From Nocardiopsaceae bacterium (lineage in GTDB: Bacteria; Actinomycetota; Actinomycetes; Streptosporangiales; Streptosporangiaceae): a DNA stretch of 6,873 nt. Made by a program: the position numbers and the translations under genes. The stretch lies in NCBI GenBank assembly GCA_031254715.1, contig JAIRTY010000503.1, positions 1 to 6,873 on the forward strand. The letters run 5' to 3'. Below, in pieces: positions 1-6,117 of the stretch (the stretch's first letter is position 1; every line of letters begins with the position of its first letter). The notes under the pieces are model-generated. The model was not told the origin of the DNA and did not search any database. It worked only from the letters and a program-made list of their open reading frames with translations.

Positions 1-385
1 CTACGCCGCCTCGGCCAGCCGCGCGCCAGCCGCCGTCCCTGCCGCCGCACCCGCCCCGGGGAGCACCCCCGCCGGCGGCGAGCAGCTGTGCCAGCACCAC
101 TGCCCGGTCGCGCACGTGGCGGCCGAGTTCCCGCAGCTGTGCGAGGCGGAAACAGAAGCGTTCAGCCGGTTGCTGAACACTCCGGTGCAGCGGCTGGCGA
201 CGATCGCGCATGGCGACGGCCTGTGCACCACGCACGTCACCGCGCCGTCGCTGGTGCACAAGGCACCCCGCAGCGACGAGAGCACGAGCGACGAGAGCAC
301 GAGCGACGAGAACGTGACCGACGAGAACGTGAGCGACCAGAACCGAACCGAGGAAACTACTGAGTCCGGAGGCATCTCCGCATGA
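1..385 (+). CDS. sufR: SufR-type iron-sulfur transcriptional regulator, C-terminal part (5' end outside window)
   Basis: Reading from base 2, 127 residues precede a TGA at 383-385. The first ~26 residues are an Ala/Pro-rich linker. A cysteine region follows: Cys at 89-91, 101-103 and 140-142 (C-x3-C-x12-C, within LCQHHCPVAHVAAEFPQLC) and another Cys at 224-226 in GDGLCTTH. This block is typical of actinobacterial SufR, a winged-helix repressor of suf genes that senses cluster status through a bound Fe-S cluster; the first three cysteines are the likely ligands (family knowledge). The DNA-binding domain, start codon and promoter lie left of the window. After the conserved HV at about 233 the protein continues for some 49 residues as an acidic Ser/Thr/Asp/Glu tail with pentapeptide repeats, which I do not regard as part of the conserved fold. 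The stop overlaps the sufB start (ATGA), so regulator and target are translated in tandem. The identity is firm; the role of the tail is unknown. Confidence 0.9.
   Translation, partial: YAASASRAPAAVPAAAPAPGSTPAGGEQLCQHHCPVAHVAAEFPQLCEAETEAFSRLLNTPVQRLATIAHGDGLCTTHVTAPSLVHKAPRSDESTSDESTSDENVTDENVSDQNRTEETTESGGISA
272..346 (+). repeat. 15-bp tandem repeat, five units, coding for a pentapeptide repeat in the SufR tail
   Basis: Five consecutive 15-base units start at 272, 287, 302, 317 and 332. In the sufR frame they read SDEST, SDEST, SDENV, TDENV, SDQNR. Units 1 and 2 are identical. Unit 4 differs from unit 3 by one base, unit 3 differs from unit 1 by three, and unit 5 is the most diverged. 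A sixth, degenerate unit (TEETT) may run to 361. The unit length is a multiple of three, so a change in copy number would keep both the frame and the ATGA link to sufB. Confidence 0.85.
368..372 (+). promoter_or_regulatory. Ribosome binding site of sufB inside the end of sufR
   Basis: GGAGG lies nine bases before the ATG at 382 and is embedded in the last codons of sufR. Together with the ATGA stop/start overlap it supports the chosen sufB start and suggests translational coupling of sufB to sufR. Confidence 0.7.
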
Positions 386-1794
386 CGACGACCGCTCGCC
401 CGGAACTTGAGGGCCTGGATCGATACAAGTTCGGCTGGGCTGACCCCGACACCGCCGGGGCGTCCGCCAAGCGCGGCCTGTCCGAGGAAGTCGTCCGCGA
501 CATCTCGGGGAAGAAGAACGAGCCGCAGTGGATGCTCGACATGCGGCTGAAGGGCCTGAAGTACTTCGGCCGCAAGCCGCTGCCTGACTGGGGCGCGGAC
601 CTGACCGACATCGACTTCGACAACATCAAGTACTTCGTGCGGTCCACCGAGAAGCAGGCCGCCAGCTGGGACGAGCTGCCGGCGGACATCAAGAACACCT
701 ACGACAAGCTCGGCATCCCGGAGGCGGAGAAGCAGCGCCTGATCGCCGGCGTGGCCGCCCAGTACGAGTCCGAGGTCGTGTACCACAAGATCCGCGAGGA
801 CCTGGAGGAGCAGGGCGTCATCTTCCTGGACACCGACACCGGCCTGCGGGAGCACCCGGAGATCTTCCAGGAGTACTTCGGCTCGGTGATCCCGCCCGGC
901 GACAACAAGTTCGCCGGGCTGAACACGGCGGTCTGGTCCGGCGGCAGCTTCATCTACGTGCCGAAGGGCGTACACGTGGAGATCCCGCTGCAGGCCTACT
1001 TCCGGATCAACACCGAGAACATGGGCCAGTTCGAGCGGACCCTCATCATCGTGGACGAGGACGCCTACGTGCATTACGTGGAGGGCTGTACCGCGCCCAT
1101 CTACAAGTCCGACTCGCTGCACTCCGCGGTGGTCGAGATCATCGTGAAGCAGGGCGCCCGCTGCCGGTACACCACCATCCAGAACTGGTCGAGCAACGTC
1201 TACAACCTGGTCACCAAGCGGGCCGTGGCGCAGGCGGGCGCGACCATGGAGTGGATCGACGGCAACATCGGCTCCAAGGTCACGATGAAGTACCCGGCCG
1301 TCTACCTGATGGGCGAGCACGCCAAGGGCGAGACGCTGTCGGTGGCGTTCGCCGGCCAGGGCCAGCACCAGGACGCGGGCGCCAAGATGGTGCACTGCGC
1401 GCCGAACACGAGCTCCACGATCGTGTCCAAGTCGGTGGCGCGCTCCGGCGGGCGGACCTCCTACCGGGGCCTGGTGCAGGTGCAGGAGGGCGCCGCGCAC
1501 GCCAAGTCCACGGTCAAGTGCGACGCGCTGCTGGTGGACACCGTCAGCCGGTCCGACACCTACCCGTACGTGGACGTGCGGGAGGATGACGTGGAGATGG
1601 GCCACGAGGCCAGCGTCTCCAAGATCTCCGAGGACCAGCTCTTCTACCTGATGAGCCGGGGCATGACCGAGGACGAGGCGATGGCCACCATCGTCCGCGG
1701 CTTCGTCGAGCCAATCGCGCGCGAGCTGCCGATGGAGTACGCGCTGGAGCTGAACCGCCTCATCGAGCTGCAGATGGAGGGGGCGGTCGGCTGA
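382..1794 (+). CDS. sufB: Fe-S cluster assembly scaffold protein SufB
   Basis: This 470-residue protein is the cluster-building subunit of the cytosolic SufBCD complex, which assembles Fe-S clusters using sulfur from SufS/SufU and ATP hydrolysis by SufC. The SufB core is clear, with blocks such as AGLNTAVWSGGSFIYVPKGV (about 178-197) and EDQLFYLMSRGM near the C terminus. Cys380 (in VKCDALL) and Glu409 (in MGHEAS) keep the same 29-residue spacing as E. coli Cys405 and Glu434, the residues implicated in cluster assembly at the SufB-SufD interface. Length is normal for actinobacteria and no intein interrupts the gene, unlike many mycobacterial sufB genes. The ATG is supported by GGAGG at 368-372 and the ATGA overlap with sufR. 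The stop TGA shares its A with the sufD start (TGATG). The identification is essentially certain. Confidence 0.98.
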   Translation: MTTTARPELEGLDRYKFGWADPDTAGASAKRGLSEEVVRDISGKKNEPQWMLDMRLKGLKYFGRKPLPDWGADLTDIDFDNIKYFVRSTEKQAASWDELPADIKNTYDKLGIPEAEKQRLIAGVAAQYESEVVYHKIREDLEEQGVIFLDTDTGLREHPEIFQEYFGSVIPPGDNKFAGLNTAVWSGGSFIYVPKGVHVEIPLQAYFRINTENMGQFERTLIIVDEDAYVHYVEGCTAPIYKSDSLHSAVVEIIVKQGARCRYTTIQNWSSNVYNLVTKRAVAQAGATMEWIDGNIGSKVTMKYPAVYLMGEHAKGETLSVAFAGQGQHQDAGAKMVHCAPNTSSTIVSKSVARSGGRTSYRGLVQVQEGAAHAKSTVKCDALLVDTVSRSDTYPYVDVREDDVEMGHEASVSKISEDQLFYLMSRGMTEDEAMATIVRGFVEPIARELPMEYALELNRLIELQMEGAVG

Positions 1795-2945
1795 TGTCGG
1801 CACTGCAGGGGGCCGTGGAAACCGCGGCCCCGGTGTCACGGCTGCACCAGCGGCAGTCGTTCGACCCCGCCGACTTCCCGGTCCCGACCGGCCGGGAGGA
1901 GGAGTGGCGCTTCACTCCGCTGCGGCGCCTGCGCGGGCTGGCTGGGGATGCCCCGCTGCCCGAGGGCAAGGTCACCGTGGAATGCGACCCCGCTCCCGAG
2001 GTCACCATCGAGCATTCCGAACGGTCGGATCCCCGCTTGCCTCGCACGATGATTCCGGCCGACCGGGTCAGTGCCAAGGCGTTCGCCGGGGCGAGCGAGG
2101 CACTCGTCGTCGGCGTCCCAGCGGAAGCGGTCGCCTCCCGCCCCACCGTGGTGTCGGTGCGCGGTGAGGACACGGCCGGTGCCGCGTTCGGGCGGCTGGT
2201 GATCAACGTCGCGCCGATGGCCAGCGCGGTCGTGGTGCTCGATCACGCCGGCAGCGCCACCTACGCCGACAACGTGGAGATCGTGGTGGGCGACGGTGGG
2301 TCGCTGTCCATGGTCAGCATCCAGGACTGGGCGGACGACACGGTCCACCTGTCCCACCATCACGCCACCGTCGGCCGGGATGCGCGGCTGCGGCACACGG
2401 TCGTCACCCTCGGCGGCGGCCTGGTGCGGCTGGCGCCGTCGGTCCGCTACGCGGGTGCCGGCGGCGACGCGGAACTGCTCGGCCTCTACTTCGCCGACAG
2501 CGGCCAGCACCTTGAGCACCGGCTGTTCGTGGACCACGGTCAGCCGCAGTGCCGGAGCCGGGTCGAGTACAAGGGCGCGCTGCAGGGCGAAACGGCCCGC
2601 ACGGTGTGGATCGGCGACGTGCTGATCCGGCCCGAGGCGGTCGGCACCGACACCTACGAGCGCAACCGGAACCTGCTGCTCACCGACGGTGCCAGGGCCG
2701 ATTCCGTGCCCAACCTGGAGATCCTCACCGGCGAGGTGGTCGGCGCCGGGCACGCCAGTGCCAGCGGCCGGCTGGAGGACGAGCACCTGTTCTACCTGAT
2801 GGCCAGGGGGATCCCGCTGCAGGCGGCGCGCCGCCTGGTGATCAGGGGCTTCTTCGGCCAGCTGATCAGCAAACTGGACGTGCCGGAACTGCGGGACCGG
2901 GTCTCTGAGTCGATCGAGACCGAGCTGGCGAGGATGGAGGCATGA
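1794..2945 (+). CDS. sufD: Fe-S cluster assembly protein SufD
   Basis: This 383-residue paralogue of SufB pairs with it and with two SufC subunits in the scaffold complex; in E. coli SufD is linked to iron acquisition and forms part of the assembly site. The N-terminal helical region holds the family motif REEEWRFTPL (34-43). A beta-helix core follows, and then a C-terminal block with GHASASGRLEDEHLFYLMAR, where His320 corresponds to E. coli SufD His360 at the SufB-SufD interface. The start overlaps the sufB stop by one base (TGATG), with a GGAGGGGG run at 1776-1783 about ten bases upstream. Its stop overlaps the ferredoxin start (ATGA). Sequence divergence from SufB and the neighbouring sufB gene exclude a duplicate SufB. 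Confidence 0.97.
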   Translation: MSALQGAVETAAPVSRLHQRQSFDPADFPVPTGREEEWRFTPLRRLRGLAGDAPLPEGKVTVECDPAPEVTIEHSERSDPRLPRTMIPADRVSAKAFAGASEALVVGVPAEAVASRPTVVSVRGEDTAGAAFGRLVINVAPMASAVVVLDHAGSATYADNVEIVVGDGGSLSMVSIQDWADDTVHLSHHHATVGRDARLRHTVVTLGGGLVRLAPSVRYAGAGGDAELLGLYFADSGQHLEHRLFVDHGQPQCRSRVEYKGALQGETARTVWIGDVLIRPEAVGTDTYERNRNLLLTDGARADSVPNLEILTGEVVGAGHASASGRLEDEHLFYLMARGIPLQAARRLVIRGFFGQLISKLDVPELRDRVSESIETELARMEA

Positions 2946-3262
2946 GCGAGTTCGTACGTGCCTGCGCGCTGGCCGAGGTGCCAGCGGACGGGGCGCTCGG
3001 CGTGGAGATCGAGGGCGTCCCGGTGGCCATCGTGCGCACCGGCGGCGAGGTGTACGCGCTGTACGACGTCTGCTCGCACGAGGAAGTCCCGCTGTCCGAG
3101 GGCGAGATCTACGACCACACGCTGGAGTGCTGGCTGCACGGGTCCTGCTTCGACGTGCGCACCGGCAAGCCCACCGGGCCGCCGGCGACCAAGCCGGTTC
3201 CCACCTATTCCGTGAAGATCGAGGGCGCCGACGTCTACGTCGCGCTCTCCGGTACCGACTGA
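2942..3262 (+). CDS. Small Rieske-type [2Fe-2S] ferredoxin of the SUF operon
   Basis: This 106-residue soluble protein has the full Rieske ligand set: Cys44-Ser-His46, then 16 residues, then Cys63-Trp-Leu-His66, which bind a [2Fe-2S] cluster through two Cys and two His. It has no signal peptide or membrane segment and resembles the ferredoxin components of aromatic-ring dioxygenases, which is how such proteins are often labelled. No oxygenase gene lies nearby. Its place between sufD and sufC, overlapping sufD by ATGA, recurs in actinobacterial SUF operons and suggests electron delivery to, or cluster receipt from, the SUF machinery; that role is inference. GAGGA at 2930-2934, seven bases before the ATG, is a suitable ribosome binding site. 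Confidence 0.93.
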   Translation: MSEFVRACALAEVPADGALGVEIEGVPVAIVRTGGEVYALYDVCSHEEVPLSEGEIYDHTLECWLHGSCFDVRTGKPTGPPATKPVPTYSVKIEGADVYVALSGTD

Positions 3263-3264
3263 CC

Positions 3265-3269
3265 AGGAG
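3265..3269 (+). promoter_or_regulatory. Ribosome binding site of sufC
   Basis: AGGAG lies seven bases before the ATG at 3277, within the only non-coding gap between genes of the operon (3263-3276). It lets ribosomes load on sufC independently of the preceding gene. Confidence 0.75.
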
Positions 3270-3276
3270 CTAACCG

Positions 3277-4050
3277 ATGGCCACCCTTCAGATCCGCGAC
3301 CTGCACGTGAGCGTGGCGGACGCCACCGGCGGCAGCCGCGAGATCCTGCGCGGCGTCGACCTGACGGTGGCGGACGGCCAGACCCACGCCATCATGGGGC
3401 CGAACGGGTCCGGCAAGTCCACCCTCGCCTACGCGATCGCCGGGCACCCCAAGTACGAGGTGACCAGGGGCAGCGTCACGCTGGACGGCGAGGATGTGCT
3501 CGGCATGAGCGTGGACGCCCGCGCCCGGGCCGGGCTGTTCCTGGCCATGCAGTACCCGGTCGAGGTGCCGGGGGTGACGGTCTCCAACTTCCTGCGCACC
3601 GCGGTCACCGCCGTCCGCGGCGAGGCCCCGAAGCTGCGGGAGTTCCTCAAGGAGATGCGCGGGGCCATGGCGGCGCTGTCGGTCGACCCGGCGTTCGCGG
3701 AACGGAACCTGAACGAGGGCTTCTCCGGCGGTGAGAAGAAGCGCCACGAGATCCTCCAGCTCGAGCTGCTCAAGCCGAAGATCGCGGTGCTGGACGAGAC
3801 CGACTCCGGGCTCGACATCGACGCGCTCAAGGTCGTCGCCGGTGGCATCAACAGGTTCCGGGAGGAGCCCGGCCACGGGGTGCTGCTGATCACCCACTAC
3901 ACCCGGATCCTGCGGTACGTGCAGCCGGACTTCGTGCACGTGTTCGTGGGCGGCCGGATCGTCGAGGAGGGCGGCCCGGAGCTGGCCGACACGCTGGAGA
4001 GCGAAGGCTACGAGCGCTGGGTGAAGGCAGGGGCGGGAGCTGCGTCATGA
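3277..4050 (+). CDS. sufC: Fe-S cluster assembly ATPase SufC
   Basis: This 257-residue soluble ABC-type ATPase drives conformational change in the SufB-SufD scaffold; family knowledge gives two copies per complex. All nucleotide-binding motifs are visible: Walker A GPNGSGKST (41-49), Q-loop Gln92 in MQYPVEVPG, signature FSGGEKKR (149-156), Walker B with Asp173-Glu174 in VLDETDSGLDIDAL, and the switch His207 in LLITHYTR. The SGGEKKR signature and DETDSGLDIDAL block separate SufC from transporter ATPases. The start is set by AGGAG at 3265-3269, 14 bases after the ferredoxin stop. The stop overlaps sufS (ATGA). No membrane partner is present or expected. Confidence 0.98.
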   Translation: MATLQIRDLHVSVADATGGSREILRGVDLTVADGQTHAIMGPNGSGKSTLAYAIAGHPKYEVTRGSVTLDGEDVLGMSVDARARAGLFLAMQYPVEVPGVTVSNFLRTAVTAVRGEAPKLREFLKEMRGAMAALSVDPAFAERNLNEGFSGGEKKRHEILQLELLKPKIAVLDETDSGLDIDALKVVAGGINRFREEPGHGVLLITHYTRILRYVQPDFVHVFVGGRIVEEGGPELADTLESEGYERWVKAGAGAAS

Positions 4051-5309
4051 CCCTCGATGTCGCGCGGATCCGGGAGGACTTCCCGATCCTGGAGCGCACC
4101 GCCCGCGGCGGCGGTCAGCTCGTGTACCTGGACTCCGGCGCGACCTCCCAGAAGCCGCAGCAGGTGCTGGCGGCCGAGCAGGGCATGTACTCCCGCAGCA
4201 ATGCCGCCGCCCACCGCGGTACCCACCTGCTCGGCGAGGAGTCGACCGACGCTTACGAGGGCGCCCGGGCCAAGGTGGCGGCGTTCATCGGGGCGGAGCC
4301 TGACGAGACCGTGTTCACGCGGAATGCCACCGATGCGATCAACCTGGTCGCCTACGGCATGAGCAACGCGGCCACGTCGGGCCCGGAGGCGGCCAGGTTC
4401 CGGGCCGGCCCCGGCGACGAGGTGCTGATCACCGAGATGGAGCACCACGCCAACCTGGTGCCGTGGCAGCAGCTGTGCCAGCGCACCGGGGCCCGGCTGC
4501 GGTGGATCCCGGTCACCCCGGAGGGCCGGCTGGACCTGGCCGGTCTCGGCGAGCTGATCAATTCCCGCACCAAGCTGGTCGCGGTGACCTGCCAGTCCAA
4601 CGTGACCGGCACCGTCCCGCCGGTGGCCGAGATCGCCGCGGCGGCGCACCGGGCCGGGGCGCTCGTGGTCGGCGACGGGGCGCAGCTGGTGCCGCACCAG
4701 CCGACGGACGTCACCGCGCTCGGGGTCGACTTCCTCGCGTTCTCCGCCCACAAGATGCTGGCCCCGTACGGGCTCGGAGTGCTCTACGGGCGGTCCGAGC
4801 TGCTGGCGGCGCTGCCGCCGTTCATCACCGGCGGCTCGATGATCGAAGTGGTCCGGATGGAGGAGACCACGTTCCTGCCGCCGCCGCAGCGGTTCGAGGC
4901 CGGCGTGCCGCCGGTCGCCCAGGCAGCGGGCCTGTCCGCCGCCTGCGACTACCTCACCGGGCTGGGCATGGAGAACGTCGCCGCGCACGAGGAGGCGCTG
5001 ACCGGGCACGCGCTCAAGGCACTGGCGGAGATCCCGGGAGTGCGGATCCTCGGGCCGCTCACCACGGAAGACCGGGGCGGCGCGGTGTCGTTCGAGGTGG
5101 CCGGGATACACCCGCACGACCTGGGGCAGGTACTCGACGAGTCCGGCATCGCGGTCCGGGCCGGGCACCACTGCGCCTGGCCGCTGCACCGGGCACTGGG
5201 CGTCCAGGCCAGCACCCGGGCGACGTTCTACGTCTACAACACCCACGACGAGGTGGATGCGCTCGCCGAGGGCATCCGGACAGCGCAGCGGTTCTTCGGG
5301 GAGACATGA
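4047..5309 (+). CDS. sufS: Cysteine desulfurase SufS (class II, PLP-dependent)
   Basis: This 420-residue enzyme converts L-cysteine to L-alanine and holds the sulfur as a persulfide for transfer to SufU. The cofactor lysine is Lys236 in FSAHKML. His133/His134 in EMEHHAN, Asp210 and Gln213 in GDGAQ match the cofactor-binding positions. The catalytic cysteine is Cys376 in RAGHHCAWPL, a class II (SufS-type) loop. Two places differ from the common consensus: HKMLAPYG where HKMLGPTG is usual, and FEAGVP (Val287) where the family normally has FEAGTP. All catalytic residues remain, so activity is expected. GGGAG at 4035-4039 and the ATGA overlap with sufC support the start. The next gene encodes its sulfur acceptor. 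Confidence 0.97.
   Translation: MTLDVARIREDFPILERTARGGGQLVYLDSGATSQKPQQVLAAEQGMYSRSNAAAHRGTHLLGEESTDAYEGARAKVAAFIGAEPDETVFTRNATDAINLVAYGMSNAATSGPEAARFRAGPGDEVLITEMEHHANLVPWQQLCQRTGARLRWIPVTPEGRLDLAGLGELINSRTKLVAVTCQSNVTGTVPPVAEIAAAAHRAGALVVGDGAQLVPHQPTDVTALGVDFLAFSAHKMLAPYGLGVLYGRSELLAALPPFITGGSMIEVVRMEETTFLPPPQRFEAGVPPVAQAAGLSAACDYLTGLGMENVAAHEEALTGHALKALAEIPGVRILGPLTTEDRGGAVSFEVAGIHPHDLGQVLDESGIAVRAGHHCAWPLHRALGVQASTRATFYVYNTHDEVDALAEGIRTAQRFFGET
5298..5303 (+). promoter_or_regulatory. Ribosome binding site that bears on the sufU start
   Basis: GGGGAG lies only two bases before the ATG at 5306 but five bases before the adjacent ATG at 5309. This spacing and the usual family N terminus (MQLESLYQ) favour 5309 as the start. 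Confidence 0.55.
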
Positions 5310-5773
5310 TGCAACTCGAGTCGCTGTACCAGGAGATCATCCTTGATCACTATCGCCACCCCCACCACCAGGGCCTGCGGGAGCCGTTCGGCGCGGAGGC
5401 CCGGCACGTCAACCCGGTGTGCGGGGACGAGGTGACGCTGCGGGTGGCACTCAAGGACGCCGCCGGCGACCCGGTCGTGGCCGACGTCTCCTACGACGCG
5501 CTCGGCTGCTCGATCAGCCAGGCCAGCGCGTCGGTCCTGGGCGACCTGGTGATCGGCAAGCCGGTCACCGAGGCGATGGGAATATGCGAGGAGTTCCTCC
5601 GGCTGATGCAGTCCAAGGGCGAGGGCGAGCCGGACGAGAAGAAGCTCGGCGACGCGATCGCGTTCGCCGGGGTGTCCAGGTACCCGGCCCGCATCAAGTG
5701 CGCCCTGCTGAGCTGGATGGCCTGGAAGGACGCGACCGCGCAGGCGCTAGAGCACACGGGAGCTGGGACATGA
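5309..5773 (+). CDS. sufU: SufU zinc-dependent sulfur acceptor (IscU-like)
   Basis: This 154-residue protein (155 if the adjacent ATG at 5306 is used) begins MQLESLYQEIILDHYRHP, a SufU hallmark. The zinc ligands of Bacillus SufU are matched by Cys38 and Asp40 in PVCGDE, Cys67 in GCSISQASAS and Cys131 in IKCALLSW. In Gram-positive bacteria SufU binds zinc and accepts persulfide sulfur from SufS, replacing SufE; the scaffold role once proposed is now held to belong to SufBCD. Two insertions relative to IscU are present, including a charged segment KGEGEPDEKK at about 103-112, typical of SufU rather than IscU. The start overlaps the sufS stop by one base and the stop overlaps sufT (ATGA). A CTA leucine codon at 5747-5749 is unusual for such GC-rich DNA but isolated. 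Confidence 0.96.
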   Translation: MQLESLYQEIILDHYRHPHHQGLREPFGAEARHVNPVCGDEVTLRVALKDAAGDPVVADVSYDALGCSISQASASVLGDLVIGKPVTEAMGICEEFLRLMQSKGEGEPDEKKLGDAIAFAGVSRYPARIKCALLSWMAWKDATAQALEHTGAGT

Positions 5774-6117
5774 CCGAGAACGCTGGCACCACCGGGGCGG
5801 CCACCGGTACCCGCGACACCGAGGACGTGCTCGAGGCGCTCCGCGACGTTGTCGACCCCGAGCTCGGGATCAACGTGGTGGACCTCGGGCTGGTCTACGG
5901 GGTCACCATCGGCGACGACGGGGCTGCCGCCATCGACATGACCCTGACCAGCGCCGCCTGCCCGCTCACCGACGTCATCGAGGAGCAGGCAGCGACCGCC
6001 CTGGAGGGCATCGTCCAGGGCTTCGCGATCAACTGGGTCTGGATGCCGCCGTGGGGTCCCGAGAAGATCACCGATGACGGCCGCGAGCAGCTGCGCGCCC
6101 TCGGCTTCAACGTGTGA
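5770..6117 (+). CDS. sufT: SufT, MIP18/DUF59-family Fe-S maturation factor
   Basis: This 115-residue protein is a MIP18-family domain with a short polar Thr/Gly/Ala N-terminal extension (about 1-15). It shows the family motifs DPELGINVVDLGLVYGV (29-45) and MTLTSAACPLTD (57-68), with the conserved Cys64. It ends with a Trp/Pro-rich segment, WVWMPPWGPEKIT, near residues 89-101. In Gram-positive bacteria SufT acts as an auxiliary factor in maturing Fe-S proteins; it is not the scaffold. Gene position at the end of the suf operon, overlapping sufU by ATGA with GGGAG at 5758-5762, fits this role. PaaD-type proteins share the domain but belong with phenylacetate oxygenase genes, absent here. Its 3' end overlaps the convergent ABC gene by 11 bases. 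Confidence 0.94.
   Translation: MTENAGTTGAATGTRDTEDVLEALRDVVDPELGINVVDLGLVYGVTIGDDGAAAIDMTLTSAACPLTDVIEEQAATALEGIVQGFAINWVWMPPWGPEKITDDGREQLRALGFNV

Noticed and set aside
272..361. Short direct repeats as a CRISPR array or a cluster of operator sites
   Set aside because: The units are contiguous 15-mers with no spacers, lie in frame within sufR, and lack dyad symmetry, so a coding minisatellite explains them better.
88..363. Overlapping + strand frame reading the 15-bp repeats as Arg/Glu/His-rich repeats
   Set aside because: It is out of frame with the clear SufR cysteine region and is just another reading of the repeat.
382..1794. Possible intein in SufB, as in some mycobacteria
   Set aside because: The protein is a normal 470 residues and conserved blocks run without interruption.
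1..1839. A 612-codon open frame on the - strand across sufR and sufB
   Set aside because: It is antisense to the certain sufB gene. Strong G/C bias at third codon positions removes stops from opposite frames, and the translation is a Val/Leu/Arg/Gly/His-rich mix with no recognisable motif.
4008..5246. A 412-codon open frame on the - strand opposite sufS, and a similar 316-codon frame opposite sufD (1836-2786)
   Set aside because: Both mirror conserved + strand genes, have the same GC-bias composition, and show no domain or ribosome binding site.
4463..5305. Upstream extension of the sufU frame through most of sufS
   Set aside because: The extension is an Arg/Gly/Ala-rich out-of-frame reading of sufS. 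Homology to SufU begins only at the ATG pair 5306/5309.
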